Shown in pieces: positions 19,925 through 28,446 of a stretch of DNA of 64,000 nucleotides (the first letter of the stretch is position 1; the number at the start of each line of letters is the position of its first letter). Origin of the DNA: Flavobacterium sp. ASV13 (GTDB lineage Bacteria > Bacteroidota > Bacteroidia > Flavobacteriales > Flavobacteriaceae); NCBI RefSeq assembly GCF_000745775.1, contig NZ_JQJY01000005.1, positions 186,001 through 250,000 of the forward strand, given 5' to 3'. Made by a program: the position numbers and the translations under genes. The notes under the pieces were generated by a model that worked only from the letters and a program-made list of their open reading frames with translations, ran no database searches and was not told the DNA's origin.

Positions 19925-20278
19925 ATGAAAGAGAAAATTTCCTTAACAGATACGTGCAGACAAAACATTCAAGGCGTAAAAGACACTCAGGACCTTTTGA
20001 GCGGCAAATGGAAAACGTCAATCATCGGTATGCTTTATTATAACGATAAATCGCGATTTATGGAAATTCATCGTCATATAGCCGGACTAGCTCCTAAAGT
20101 ACTTTCCAAGGAATTGAAAGACCTTGAAATGAATCATCTGGTAAAACGAACCGTACAGGATACAATGCCTGTCACAGTGGAATATGAATTGACTGATGAA
20201 GGCAAAAGCTTAAAACCTGTTATCGAAGCGATGGGAAATTGGGGAAAAACGTATCGGCAAAAACTTGTCGACAAGTAA
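19925..20278 (+). CDS. HxlR-family redox-type transcriptional regulator
   Basis: A 117-residue winged-helix protein of the HxlR (DUF24) family: LLSGKWKTSIIGMLYY, then RFMEIHRHIAGLAPKVLSKELKDLE as the recognition region, and a wing through VEYELTDEGKSL. A single cysteine sits in the position used for thiol sensing in YodB, HypR and QorR (DTCRQNIQG, about residue 11). An in-frame ATG at 19910 would add five residues, but a -7-like box (TATCTTCG, 19900-19907) would then lie on top of it, so 19925 is preferred. It probably represses itself and the divergent reductase through the twin palindromes. Confidence 0.8.
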   Translation: MKEKISLTDTCRQNIQGVKDTQDLLSGKWKTSIIGMLYYNDKSRFMEIHRHIAGLAPKVLSKELKDLEMNHLVKRTVQDTMPVTVEYELTDEGKSLKPVIEAMGNWGKTYRQKLVDK

Positions 20279-20304
20279 GATTATCTTATATTTTAAACCA
20301 ATAT

Positions 20305-21537
20305 TTATTGTTTTTTTACATAAAAAGAGAATCCAATACCAAAATTAAATGAGAAACCTGTAAAACCGGAAATCGAACCAATAGGCTGATCAAATTCAGA
20401 AAAAGTATATTGAATATTAGTAGTCAAAAATAGTGTTTTATTGAGTCTGTAATTCATTGCTGTTATGCAAGTAAGGAAAAGAGCTTGCTGGCTGGAGATA
20501 TTGCTTTGACCATATGAATTTCCTATTCCGCCAATTGTTGCTGATTGACTTTTACTTCCTGCCTTTGCTGTTAAACTGCCGGTCAAAGCTTCGAAATAGG
20601 TACTAAACCTGTTTTTGCTAAATACAATCATTCTTGCTCCTATGCCCAGTCTGTAAAGACCTGCTCCTTTTCCGGAACCCTCTACGGTTATGCTTCCGTC
20701 CGCACCTTCACTAATCTCATCAATTCCTTTTTCTACTGCTTGCCGGATCAATCCAAAATTTGCACTCAGGCCAAATCGATTACTTATATAATAACCTGTA
20801 GTTATGTTCCAAAAAGTATTGATCTCAGAAAAGTCGATACCACTCTCCTTGTCAAAAGAAGCAAAGTGATTTTGATCAATATATTGCTGTCCGTAAGTGA
20901 TATCAATAAACATCAATTTTTTCCAATTGCTGGACAATCGCAGCACATTTTTGTTCTCCTTAATTTTTTCTATGTCCACGCTGGTGGGAACTTCATATTT
21001 TATAGAGGTCAGGGTGTTTCTTTTTTTAATTTTTGTAATTGATTTAGCAGGAAAAACATTTTCATTACATTGGAGCATGGTATTATCCTCAGCAACACAA
21101 ATTCCGGAAATAATTGTATTAAGTTCATTAATTTTCTCGCATGATAATGGATTCGTACTGGGCCAATACAAAAATATCCGGTTACGATCAAAGCTGTCAT
21201 TTTCAAAATTTTGTTCAATAAAATTTTTTAGGAAATCATATACATTATTTTCATCTAAATTTTGAAACGGCAGGTAATAAAACCATGTAAAATCAATCAT
21301 ACTTTTTCCTTCAACTTTGTTTAAAGTATCATTTTTGAATAGCTCCTGCGTGTTTTCCTCAGGCTTTCCCATTATGATTGCCACATTCATACCTGGCAGA
21401 TTATCGAGATGGCCTTTGTAATTAGAGTAGGCTGTGTACGCAATGTCGCGTTCTTTAAATTTAAAGTTCCTATTGGTTTGTCCAAGAAGTATTTGTGTGA
21501 TGAAAATCAGTAAAAATACCGGTATAGTGTTTTTCAT
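20305..21537 (-). CDS. Putative outer-membrane beta-barrel protein
   Basis: A 410-residue protein with a signal peptide (about 1-19). The N-terminal about 190 residues are mixed alpha/beta. From about 200 on there are alternating hydrophobic strands with many Gly, Ser and aromatic residues, ending GFSFYVKKQ, which suggests a beta-barrel or barrel-like C-terminal half. No family is recognised. It stands alone on the minus strand, convergent with the HxlR gene. The role is unknown. Confidence 0.5.
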   Translation of the reverse strand: MKNTIPVFLLIFITQILLGQTNRNFKFKERDIAYTAYSNYKGHLDNLPGMNVAIIMGKPEENTQELFKNDTLNKVEGKSMIDFTWFYYLPFQNLDENNVYDFLKNFIEQNFENDSFDRNRIFLYWPSTNPLSCEKINELNTIISGICVAEDNTMLQCNENVFPAKSITKIKKRNTLTSIKYEVPTSVDIEKIKENKNVLRLSSNWKKLMFIDITYGQQYIDQNHFASFDKESGIDFSEINTFWNITTGYYISNRFGLSANFGLIRQAVEKGIDEISEGADGSITVEGSGKGAGLYRLGIGARMIVFSKNRFSTYFEALTGSLTAKAGSKSQSATIGGIGNSYGQSNISSQQALFLTCITAMNYRLNKTLFLTTNIQYTFSEFDQPIGSISGFTGFSFNFGIGFSFYVKKQ

Positions 21538-21668
21538 TAAAGATAAAATAGATGAGGTTTAGTTTTTTTGATCGTTATACAAACCAAATGAAGAGCATAC
21601 CAAATGCAAGGATATATCCAATATCCTTGCACTGAGTAATTTTATCAAATGCAGCTAAAAATGCAGCA

Positions 21669-22364
21669 CTAAAAGTTTACGATTGTTTTAGTCGAAAAAG
21701 TGTCATTACTTCCGCTTGGCGGGGTAATAAAACCTTTGGTGTAGATAGTATAAATTCTGCCAGGTCTGAGTTCGAAATCTTTTTGAGAAAATAATACCTG
21801 GTCGGTGCCGGTTTTATAAAAAGTAAAATCATAAAAACCACTTGATACTTCGATAAATTTGGTGTCTTCCTTAAAAGACAGATCAGCTGCAAAATCTTTG
21901 GTGGCGCTCTTTATATCTATGGCTTGGGAGTCAGATGAAAGATTTATAAAACGTACAACTGCGTTATTGCTTTTAGGATAGGTGACAAAGTCATTATAGG
22001 TTACGAGTTCTATATTATTGAAGGTATTGACGGCAAAAACGCTGAAATAGTCGCCATTTTTCAGGTCGATATCCGTTTGTGCCAATATATCTCCAGCATT
22101 GTTTTTAATGCTAAAAGTTCTTTTCCCAATATAGAAATTGTAATAGCCAAATGTATCGGTATAATTCAGGGCAGAAGAATTGATCTTGTTTTCATCTGAG
22201 AAAAAGTCTAAACTGCCAGAATTAGGACTCGCATTGGTAATAGTTCCGCGGGCAGCATCCTGTTGTTCTACATAATAACAATCGTCGTCATCATCATTAC
22301 AAGATATTAAAGTTGTTACCGACATTGCAATGATCATTAATTTGAAAATAAATAGTTTCTTCAT
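21669..22364 (-). CDS. DUF4397 lipoprotein
   Basis: A 231-residue lipoprotein: signal with lipobox LISC (Cys 22), then an Asp-rich spacer. The mature part has two related beta-rich halves with the DUF4397 pattern (VRFINLSSDSQAIDI, and a GFYDFTFYKTGTD strand pair). The family is thought to form Ig-like or transthyretin-like surface modules. It lies upstream of nothing in an obvious operon and is probably transcribed alone. Confidence 0.65.
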   Translation of the reverse strand: MKKLFIFKLMIIAMSVTTLISCNDDDDDCYYVEQQDAARGTITNASPNSGSLDFFSDENKINSSALNYTDTFGYYNFYIGKRTFSIKNNAGDILAQTDIDLKNGDYFSVFAVNTFNNIELVTYNDFVTYPKSNNAVVRFINLSSDSQAIDIKSATKDFAADLSFKEDTKFIEVSSGFYDFTFYKTGTDQVLFSQKDFELRPGRIYTIYTKGFITPPSGSNDTFSTKTIVNF

Positions 22365-22575
22365 AACATAAAAGTTTTATTGTTTATACAAGCAAAACTA
22401 TTGAGTGTTAACCTTTAAACAACTCGAAATTTGGATGAATTGAACAAACAAAAACTTCAATTGAACATTTGAGACTTTGAATTTAATTGCAATGAATTTT
22501 AAATTAAGGGTAAGTAGAAATTAGTAGAAAGTAATTATCAAAATATCACATACGAATAGAAATAAACCATGTAAA

Positions 22576-23322
22576 CTACGTTTCCAACCAGTCTTTAAAA
22601 GCAGTAACTTTCAACCTGCTTACAACTAATTTTTCTGATAGGTTGAACTTCGTTTGAACAATGACTTTTCTGTTGAAATATGGCTCAATAGACAATACTG
22701 CTTCTTTACTAATCAATACTTGCCTGTTAATGCGAAAGAACTGTTTAGGGTCACAAACTGATTCGATGTACTCCATATTTTTGAACAAAGAAAATTTTTC
22801 ACCATTAAATGTGTATATATAAACAGTTTCAAATTCAATGTAAAAAAGAGCAATATCTTTTACATATTTTACCAGCGTTTTATCTCGATATTGTGTCAGA
22901 AAGCTTTGCTGGTACTGAGTTGTAGCAGGGAATTGTAAAGGTGTAAATGATTTATCCCTAAAGATTTGAGCCAGCCTTTTGTATTTGTTTAGTGCGGCGT
23001 GAATGTCTTCCTCCTTGAAAGGCTTGAGAATATAATCAATGCCGTTGTTTTTAATGGCTTGTAAAGTATACTCATCATAAGCAGTACAAAACACAACGGG
23101 AACAGTAACGTCAATATGGTTGAAAATCTCAAAGCTATGCCCGTCGGCTAAATGAATATCCAGAAAAATCAAGTCTAATTTCTGCTGGTGTTTACTTAGA
23201 TATTGCACGGCTTCTGCTACAGACTCCAGACGTTCGGTTACCAAAAAATCTTCATCCTGCTCAATTATTTCTTTCAGCAATTTCGAGGTGTGTAATTCGT
23301 CTTCTACTATCAGTACGTTCAT
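22576..23322 (-). CDS. LytTR-family response regulator
   Basis: A 248-residue response regulator. The receiver domain (1-120) has the acidic pair ED near 7-8, the phosphoacceptor Asp 55 in FLDIHLADG, and ILKPF as the conserved Lys loop. The LytTR DNA-binding domain (about 145-248) includes FFRINRQVLIS, typical of the family. It lies 32 bases downstream of its kinase gene on the same strand. Likely targets are the efflux and envelope genes upstream on the same strand; this is inferred. Confidence 0.9.
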   Translation of the reverse strand: MNVLIVEDELHTSKLLKEIIEQDEDFLVTERLESVAEAVQYLSKHQQKLDLIFLDIHLADGHSFEIFNHIDVTVPVVFCTAYDEYTLQAIKNNGIDYILKPFKEEDIHAALNKYKRLAQIFRDKSFTPLQFPATTQYQQSFLTQYRDKTLVKYVKDIALFYIEFETVYIYTFNGEKFSLFKNMEYIESVCDPKQFFRINRQVLISKEAVLSIEPYFNRKVIVQTKFNLSEKLVVSRLKVTAFKDWLET

Positions 23323-23354
23323 ATTATTTCTGTTGAGAATTTAGATGGCATCCT

Positions 23355-24329
23355 TCATAAAATAAGTTTAAGTTTTATAAGAAAATGGTCATCTGTCGAT
23401 TCAATATCCACTCCGTTTTCAATGTTTAGCAACTCATATCTCTTTTTCAAATTTTCCAATCCGTAACCGGAAGATGAACCGTTGGCTATCCGGGGTTGAA
23501 CATTATTTTTAATTTCAATATAATTATCGGCACTTTTGATCTCAATATACAAAGGCAATTTCGATGTCATCATATTATGCTTGAAACAGTTTTCTATCAC
23601 GGTTTGCAATGCCAATGTAGGAATTTGGTGTTCGTACAATTCTTCAGCAATCTGAATACTGATTTGTACAGCTTCCTCATTTCTGTTCTTCATTAGAAAT
23701 AAATAGGATTCCAGTACCTTTACCTCATCAATCAGTTTAATCAATGTGCTTTCGTTGTACCGTAAAGTTTGTCGGTAAAAGTCGGAAAGACTAAGGATAA
23801 ACTGTTCAGATTTCGGGTCTCGATGACGCACCATTGTACGAAGCGTATTAAGAGAATTAAATAAAAAATGTGGGTCGGCTTTGGTCCGTAATGCTTCTAA
23901 TTGAACTTTGTAGTTTTCTGTCTGTATCTGCTGTTTTTCCAGTTCTAATTGCGCTACTTTTTTGTTAGCCCGAAAGGCATATTGAATTATTAAAAATGGA
24001 ATAATGGCAATAAAATACCTGGCCACAAACATCCATTGTAAATTCTTATTTTGAAATAGCGGTGTGAGCAGAAATATATTGTAAATTATAATAAGTAGTG
24101 CCGTTGCTCCAGTAATTGCTTTAAGAAACTTGTATGTTTCCGCTTTTTCAGAAATATAATCCAGCAACATCCAAAGCAGGTAAAGCATTGCAGAAACAGA
24201 AATCCACCGAAATAATATCAAGGAATCGACATCCATAATGTTGATAATACCCCTGGTTGTGATCGCATTTAAAGCAGGAAACACGATACATAAAGCAATG
24301 GGTAATATTTTTTCTATGGGTAATTTCAT
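23355..24329 (-). CDS. LytS/YehU-type sensor histidine kinase
   Basis: A 324-residue kinase with four predicted membrane helices (within about 8-120), a short coiled coil, and the His_kinase signature PHFLFNSLNTLRTM with phospho-His 154. The ATPase domain carries the N box IENCFKHNM and a glycine-rich SGYGLENLKKRY. There is no large extracellular sensor, so it probably senses a membrane-related signal. It pairs with the LytTR regulator directly downstream. It follows the DUF6268-like barrel gene by about 30 bases. Confidence 0.9.
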   Translation of the reverse strand: MKLPIEKILPIALCIVFPALNAITTRGIINIMDVDSLILFRWISVSAMLYLLWMLLDYISEKAETYKFLKAITGATALLIIIYNIFLLTPLFQNKNLQWMFVARYFIAIIPFLIIQYAFRANKKVAQLELEKQQIQTENYKVQLEALRTKADPHFLFNSLNTLRTMVRHRDPKSEQFILSLSDFYRQTLRYNESTLIKLIDEVKVLESYLFLMKNRNEEAVQISIQIAEELYEHQIPTLALQTVIENCFKHNMMTSKLPLYIEIKSADNYIEIKNNVQPRIANGSSSGYGLENLKKRYELLNIENGVDIESTDDHFLIKLKLIL

Positions 24330-24361
24330 TTTTCTGATAAAGTTACAAAAAGTAAGGTTTT

Positions 24362-25243
24362 CTAAAACGGTTTAAATGAAATACCTACTTGGATATTCAA
24401 TCCATTGTTGTCTATTTCATAGATGGGATCGGGCTTTTTACCTAAAGGTATAGTAATAACGGTCCAGGGTGTAGTAGCTGCATCCTCATAAAGTTTATAG
24501 CTCTGTCTAAAATTTCTACCGGCCCCAATATTTAGCTGCCAACTTTTTGCAAACTGATATTCCAGCTTTGCCAAACCAGTCCATTGATTGACCTGGATAT
24601 ACTGATTGTTACTTTCCGTTGCTGAAAGCCTGTAGCTGGATGCATCCGCGGATACTTCAATCCCGGCACTCCATTTATCATTAAAATGGTAAAGCACTTT
24701 TGGTTTGATGGGGAACTGTCCGGTAATGCTCCATTTATCATTGGGTCTGTAATCTACATCAATGAATGGGATAATCTGGTTACCGAAAAACTGTCTGGAA
24801 TAAGCCATGCCCCAACCTGTGCTTAACTTTTCGGAATGTTTTACTCTGTAACGCAAGCCGGCAGTGTACCTGAAATCTTTGCCGCTAACATCCTGTAAAT
24901 CTGAAAACAATCCAGCCTGAGCAAAAAAGGTCAGGCTTTTTCTATCGGATAATTTATAAATCCAGGCTCCCTGTAGAGTGATGCCGTGTAAATTACCGGT
25001 ATAATCCGACGGGAAATTCTGTAGCGATAGATTTTTGTAACCCACTATTCCGACAATGGTATTCTCTTTTTTTTGTAACACCGGTAGTTTGAGTTTTAGA
25101 TCAAATAAATTGGCATTAGCAACGGTATCATTATATTTTAATGTCGAAACTGAATAGCTGACATTCAATAAATCCCTATCCTGAGCAAATAAGATATTGG
25201 TAAATAAGAATGTCGTTAATAAAAGGTATTTATGTTTATTCAT
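24362..25243 (-). CDS. DUF6268-like outer-membrane beta-barrel protein
   Basis: A 293-residue protein from the chosen start (MNKHKYLLLTTFL, a signal peptide ending FAQ). A longer in-frame start at 25330 would place 29 unlikely residues before the signal. The rest is alternating beta strands with Gly and aromatic residues and a final strand GLNIQVGISFKPF, the usual C-terminal barrel signal. The pattern resembles DUF6268. It lies directly ahead of the LytS/LytTR pair and probably shares its transcript. Confidence 0.65.
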   Translation of the reverse strand: MNKHKYLLLTTFLFTNILFAQDRDLLNVSYSVSTLKYNDTVANANLFDLKLKLPVLQKKENTIVGIVGYKNLSLQNFPSDYTGNLHGITLQGAWIYKLSDRKSLTFFAQAGLFSDLQDVSGKDFRYTAGLRYRVKHSEKLSTGWGMAYSRQFFGNQIIPFIDVDYRPNDKWSITGQFPIKPKVLYHFNDKWSAGIEVSADASSYRLSATESNNQYIQVNQWTGLAKLEYQFAKSWQLNIGAGRNFRQSYKLYEDAATTPWTVITIPLGKKPDPIYEIDNNGLNIQVGISFKPF

Positions 25244-25295
25244 CTTGATTTTTGTAGATATTTTTATGCCCAAACCAGTGTTTATAGAAATGCCT

Positions 25296-25553
25296 TTAAA
25301 TGCGGGAACACTTGCTATGGGTTGTTTCAAACGAGAAATATTGTGTTGGTGATTGCTGTTTAAAAAATATAATTTTCCAGTCCAATATTTCCATAGTTGT
25401 ATTGCTGAATGAATAAACTCTTCTTACCTGTGCCTGAAAAGAAGCACAAGTAAGGGTTATTAGAGTTGTGAGAATTGCATTTTTGCCAATTTTTATTTTT
25501 GGAATATCCTTTTTGAAATTTAATTTCTTATTAACAATTTTTAAGTCCGGCAT
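25296..25553 (-). CDS. Doubtful small exported peptide or gene remnant
   Basis: An 85-codon frame between the DUF6515 and DUF6268 genes. Its middle (NAILTTLITLTCASFQAQ) looks like a signal peptide preceded by a basic stretch, but the sequence after it is not recognisable. The gap is otherwise empty on this strand. It could be the start of a truncated exported protein. Support is limited to the signal-like segment. Confidence 0.25.
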   Translation of the reverse strand: MPDLKIVNKKLNFKKDIPKIKIGKNAILTTLITLTCASFQAQVRRVYSFSNTTMEILDWKIIFFKQQSPTQYFSFETTHSKCSRI

Positions 25554-25568
25554 GCTATAAACAGGATA

Positions 25569-26060
25569 CTATTGTATTTTTTCCCCTACCATTACATATC
25601 GTTCTGTGCCGTTTTCGGAGATAAGTTTTTCGTAATATGTATTACCAATTTTATAATATTTCTTAGCACTAATTGTTATAGTTTCGGATCCCTCAGGAAG
25701 ACCAGTTAGAAAGGCTTCTTTCGGAATTTCGACAATTTCGTAATTATTAGGCTGTAGCTGTATGTAGTAAACCCCTCCGAAATAAAAATAAGCTCTTCCA
25801 CCGATTACCACGTTGGTATATCCGACTGGTAATATACGCACACGCAACCCAACTGGAGGCGTAACCACCACAAAGCCACTGCGATGCGGTTTATAATAAC
25901 ACCCGTTCGCATAGCGATAGGAAACACCGCTATAAACTACCACAGTGTTGTTCCGTGGCACAGCCCTTACAATACGTTGAGCTTGTAGGTTGGATGATAG
26001 ACCAATGAGAAGGGCTATCGTAAAAGTAAATTTGGTTAAGAATTCTTGAATAGTTTTCAT
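25569..26060 (-). CDS. DUF6515 family exported protein
   Basis: A 163-residue protein with a signal peptide ending LQAQ. The mature part matches the DUF6515 pattern: a tyrosine-rich YSGVSYRYANGCYY region and VVVTPPVGLRVRILP, then short repeated YY-containing strands (AYFYFGGVYYIQ, KKYYKIGNTYYEKL). It is probably envelope-located. It lies downstream of the ABC efflux genes on the same strand with about 90 bases between. Function is unknown. Confidence 0.7.
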   Translation of the reverse strand: MKTIQEFLTKFTFTIALLIGLSSNLQAQRIVRAVPRNNTVVVYSGVSYRYANGCYYKPHRSGFVVVTPPVGLRVRILPVGYTNVVIGGRAYFYFGGVYYIQLQPNNYEIVEIPKEAFLTGLPEGSETITISAKKYYKIGNTYYEKLISENGTERYVMVGEKIQ

Positions 26061-26150
26061 AATAGTATTTATTTAATATTTAAGTTTTTTTCAAATCAAT
26101 GGATTAATGGACATTACGTTTTTTAATATCGGCTTTATAATAAAACCCGC

Positions 26151-26822
26151 TTATTGAATGATTTTCCCATCGACCATTTCAATAATCCTGTCACAATTGG
26201 CAGCAAATTCGTCATCGTGGGTAACGGCTATGATAGTTTGCCCTTTTTCTTTGGCTAACTGGCGAAAAATATCAAACACAATTTTGGTATTTTTACTGTC
26301 CAGATTTCCAGTAGGCTCATCGCCCATAATGATGGCTGGTTCGTTGATCAAAGCTCTTGCGATAGCAACTCTTTGCTGTTGACCGCCCGATATTTTAGAT
26401 GCTTTTTTAGTTTCGTGTCCCTTAATATCAAGCAATGTCAATAATTCCATTGCTCTTGCTTCTATTTCCTCTTTAGATTTCTTTTTAAGCTTCAATGCCG
26501 GTAACATTACATTGTCCAAAACGGAAAATTCCGGCAACAAATAATGAAACTGAAATACAAATCCGATATGCTCATTCCTGAATTTGGCTAACTCGTTTTG
26601 TGTTAGCCCGGTAACCGTTGTGTCATTGATAGTGATGTTTCCTTCGTAAGATGTATCCATTGTAGAGAGAAGATACAGAAGGGTAGATTTACCCGAACCT
26701 GATTTACCAACAATGGAGACAAATTCTCCTTTGTTTACGTCAAAACTCACGTCTTTCAATACCTGAAACGTTTCAGGGTCGTGAAAGTATTTTGTAATTT
26801 TATTTGCAGTTAATGCTTTCAT
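26151..26822 (-). CDS. ABC transporter ATPase (MacB/LolD type)
   Basis: A 223-residue ATP-binding subunit: Walker A GKSGSGKST (39-47), the Q loop in FVFQFHYLLPEF, signature SGGQQQRVAIARAL, Walker B IIMGDEPTGNLD and the H-loop VTHDDEF. The start MKALTANK at 26822 is preferred over an upstream ATG that lies in the repetitive end of the preceding small gene. It powers the FtsX-fold permease encoded upstream. With the adaptor and TolC-type genes it makes a MacAB-TolC-like tripartite exporter, where the permease-ATPase pumps substrate from the periplasm through TolC. Confidence 0.9.
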   Translation of the reverse strand: MKALTANKITKYFHDPETFQVLKDVSFDVNKGEFVSIVGKSGSGKSTLLYLLSTMDTSYEGNITINDTTVTGLTQNELAKFRNEHIGFVFQFHYLLPEFSVLDNVMLPALKLKKKSKEEIEARAMELLTLLDIKGHETKKASKISGGQQQRVAIARALINEPAIIMGDEPTGNLDSKNTKIVFDIFRQLAKEKGQTIIAVTHDDEFAANCDRIIEMVDGKIIQ

Positions 26823-26832
26823 TTTTTTATTT

Positions 26833-27036
26833 TTAATAACACCCATAGTAATAATCGTAATACCAATAACACTCACATTCATAGCTATTTGGGTAATAAT
26901 AGCAGTAATAGTTGTAACAGTAATAGCAGTAATAGTTATAATAGCCGAGAATTAAAGCTAATACTCCTAAAAGAAGAATCGACATAATAAATTCTACTTC
27001 TTCACGTGGAAATTTCTCTTTAAAATATTTCTTCAT
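26833..27036 (-). CDS. Small membrane protein with a Tyr/Cys-rich tail
   Basis: A 67-residue protein: a charged start, one membrane helix (IMSILLLGVLALILGYY, about 17-33), then a tail made almost only of Tyr, Cys and Asn, ending YYYGCY. Its ATG overlaps the permease stop by one base (TAATG), and the ATPase gene starts 10 bases after its end, so it sits inside the operon. The tail comes from imperfect trinucleotide repeats in the DNA. It may be a small transporter subunit, perhaps metal-binding through the six or so Cys, or a repeat-expanded remnant. Confidence 0.45.
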   Translation of the reverse strand: MKKYFKEKFPREEVEFIMSILLLGVLALILGYYNYYCYYCYNYYCYYYPNSYECECYWYYDYYYGCY

Positions 27037-28277
27037 TATCCTCTTAAAATTTCTACAGGGTCTATTTTGGATGCCTTTCTCGCAGGTAAATAGCCGGCAA
27101 TAAACGTAATGGCCAAGCCAAATAGCATTGCCAAAATATAATCTGCAGGCAGATAGGTAATGGGCAATGTATCAAATGATGCAATCTTAAATGGAATTCT
27201 ATCTACAATAGAAGCAACAGCAAAACCTAATAACAAACCTATAAAACCACCTATTAACCCGATGATAACAGATTGAACCAGGAAAATATACACGATGTCT
27301 TTGCCGTCAAAACCCATTGCTTTCAGGATGGCAATCTCCCGTATCTTTTCACTCACAGTCATATTCATAATGTTATAAATTCCAAAGCCTGCCACAATAA
27401 GTATGGTAAGGGAAACAGCAATCGCTATGATGTCTCGCAACGTATTGGCAGATTCTAATTGGGCATTGCCTTCCTGCCAGGCTTCTGTTTTGTATTTAAT
27501 ATCTGGACGTACTTCATTAGTAATAGTTTTCGCATCGTTGTAGTCCTTTACATTTGCCATCACATCTGTTGCATAACTTTTATTCTTGGATAATAACTGT
27601 CGTGCTGTGCTAATAGAAATAATGGCACGGCTCTTATCGACACTTCCACTCCCTGTTTCTATTAATCCCACTACCTTAAAAACTTTATTTACGCCATCGG
27701 CTGTAGTAAGCGATATATTGTCCCCAATTGACGCACTTAACTTATTTGCCAATCCAGTGCCAAGTACAACAGCATCCGAACGCTTGTCTAAATCATTTAA
27801 ATTGCCCTCGGTTATATACTCTGTGGTGTTAAACATCTGAATTTCGTTCGCTACATCAACACCAGAAAGTGAACCGCTTACTTTGGTTACGCCATTTCTG
27901 AAAAACACATTTTGATTGACCTGCTCGGTAATAGCGACAATGTCTTTGTTTTTTTGCAATACTTCTTTTACTTCATCGGCATTAATCATACCTTCTGTAT
28001 AATTGATGTGCTTGGCATTGCTCACCATAGTCAATGTATCCGAAGTATTCTTTTGTGACAGCAGTATTGTAGGTTCTCCCGCAGGATCATTATATACTCT
28101 TATGTGTGACATTGAGGTAAATGTGATATCGGTTTGAGCATTATTTACACCGTTCATAAAGCTGTTCATAAAAACGTACATCGATATCCCAAATGTTACG
28201 CTTAGTACTGCTACAATCAACTGTTTTACTTTTGAAGTAAGATGTGTCCAGGAAATTTTGTTATTTATATTTGCCAT
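27036..28277 (-). CDS. MacB/FtsX-type ABC transporter permease
   Basis: A 413-residue permease. An N-terminal membrane helix (about 15-37) is followed by a large periplasmic MacB_PCD domain (about 40-280) with VVLGTGLANKLSASIGD. Three C-terminal helices of the FtsX fold follow (about 285-405), with the cytoplasmic loop EIAILKAMGFDGKDI that contacts the ATPase. The ending PARKASKIDPVEILRG is typical of the family. It works with the ATPase and the HlyD-type adaptor in the same operon. The substrate cannot be read from the sequence. Confidence 0.9.
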   Translation of the reverse strand: MANINNKISWTHLTSKVKQLIVAVLSVTFGISMYVFMNSFMNGVNNAQTDITFTSMSHIRVYNDPAGEPTILLSQKNTSDTLTMVSNAKHINYTEGMINADEVKEVLQKNKDIVAITEQVNQNVFFRNGVTKVSGSLSGVDVANEIQMFNTTEYITEGNLNDLDKRSDAVVLGTGLANKLSASIGDNISLTTADGVNKVFKVVGLIETGSGSVDKSRAIISISTARQLLSKNKSYATDVMANVKDYNDAKTITNEVRPDIKYKTEAWQEGNAQLESANTLRDIIAIAVSLTILIVAGFGIYNIMNMTVSEKIREIAILKAMGFDGKDIVYIFLVQSVIIGLIGGFIGLLLGFAVASIVDRIPFKIASFDTLPITYLPADYILAMLFGLAITFIAGYLPARKASKIDPVEILRG

Positions 28278-28446
28278 TTCTTTCTTTATTTAAATTCCAG
28301 CTTAATCCAACAAATAATCCATGGCTGTCGTGTGCAGAATTTCTTTTTTGCTGTTTATTATTGCCATTAGAAATATGAAGATGTGGTACGCCAAAATGTA
28401 AGCCCATACCAATATATTCTCTACTCTGTAACTGGCTTTGTAACAT
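28261..28446 (-). CDS. Possible short frame between adaptor and permease
   Basis: A 61-codon frame fills the 143-base gap between the adaptor and permease genes, overlapping both slightly. Its end (HGLFVGLSWNLN) looks like the last strand of an outer-membrane barrel, and its middle is His/Asn-rich. It may be the tail of a barrel gene lost by deletion, or a small coupled peptide. A real product is uncertain. Confidence 0.3.
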   Translation of the reverse strand: MLQSQLQSREYIGMGLHFGVPHLHISNGNNKQQKRNSAHDSHGLFVGLSWNLNKERNGKYK

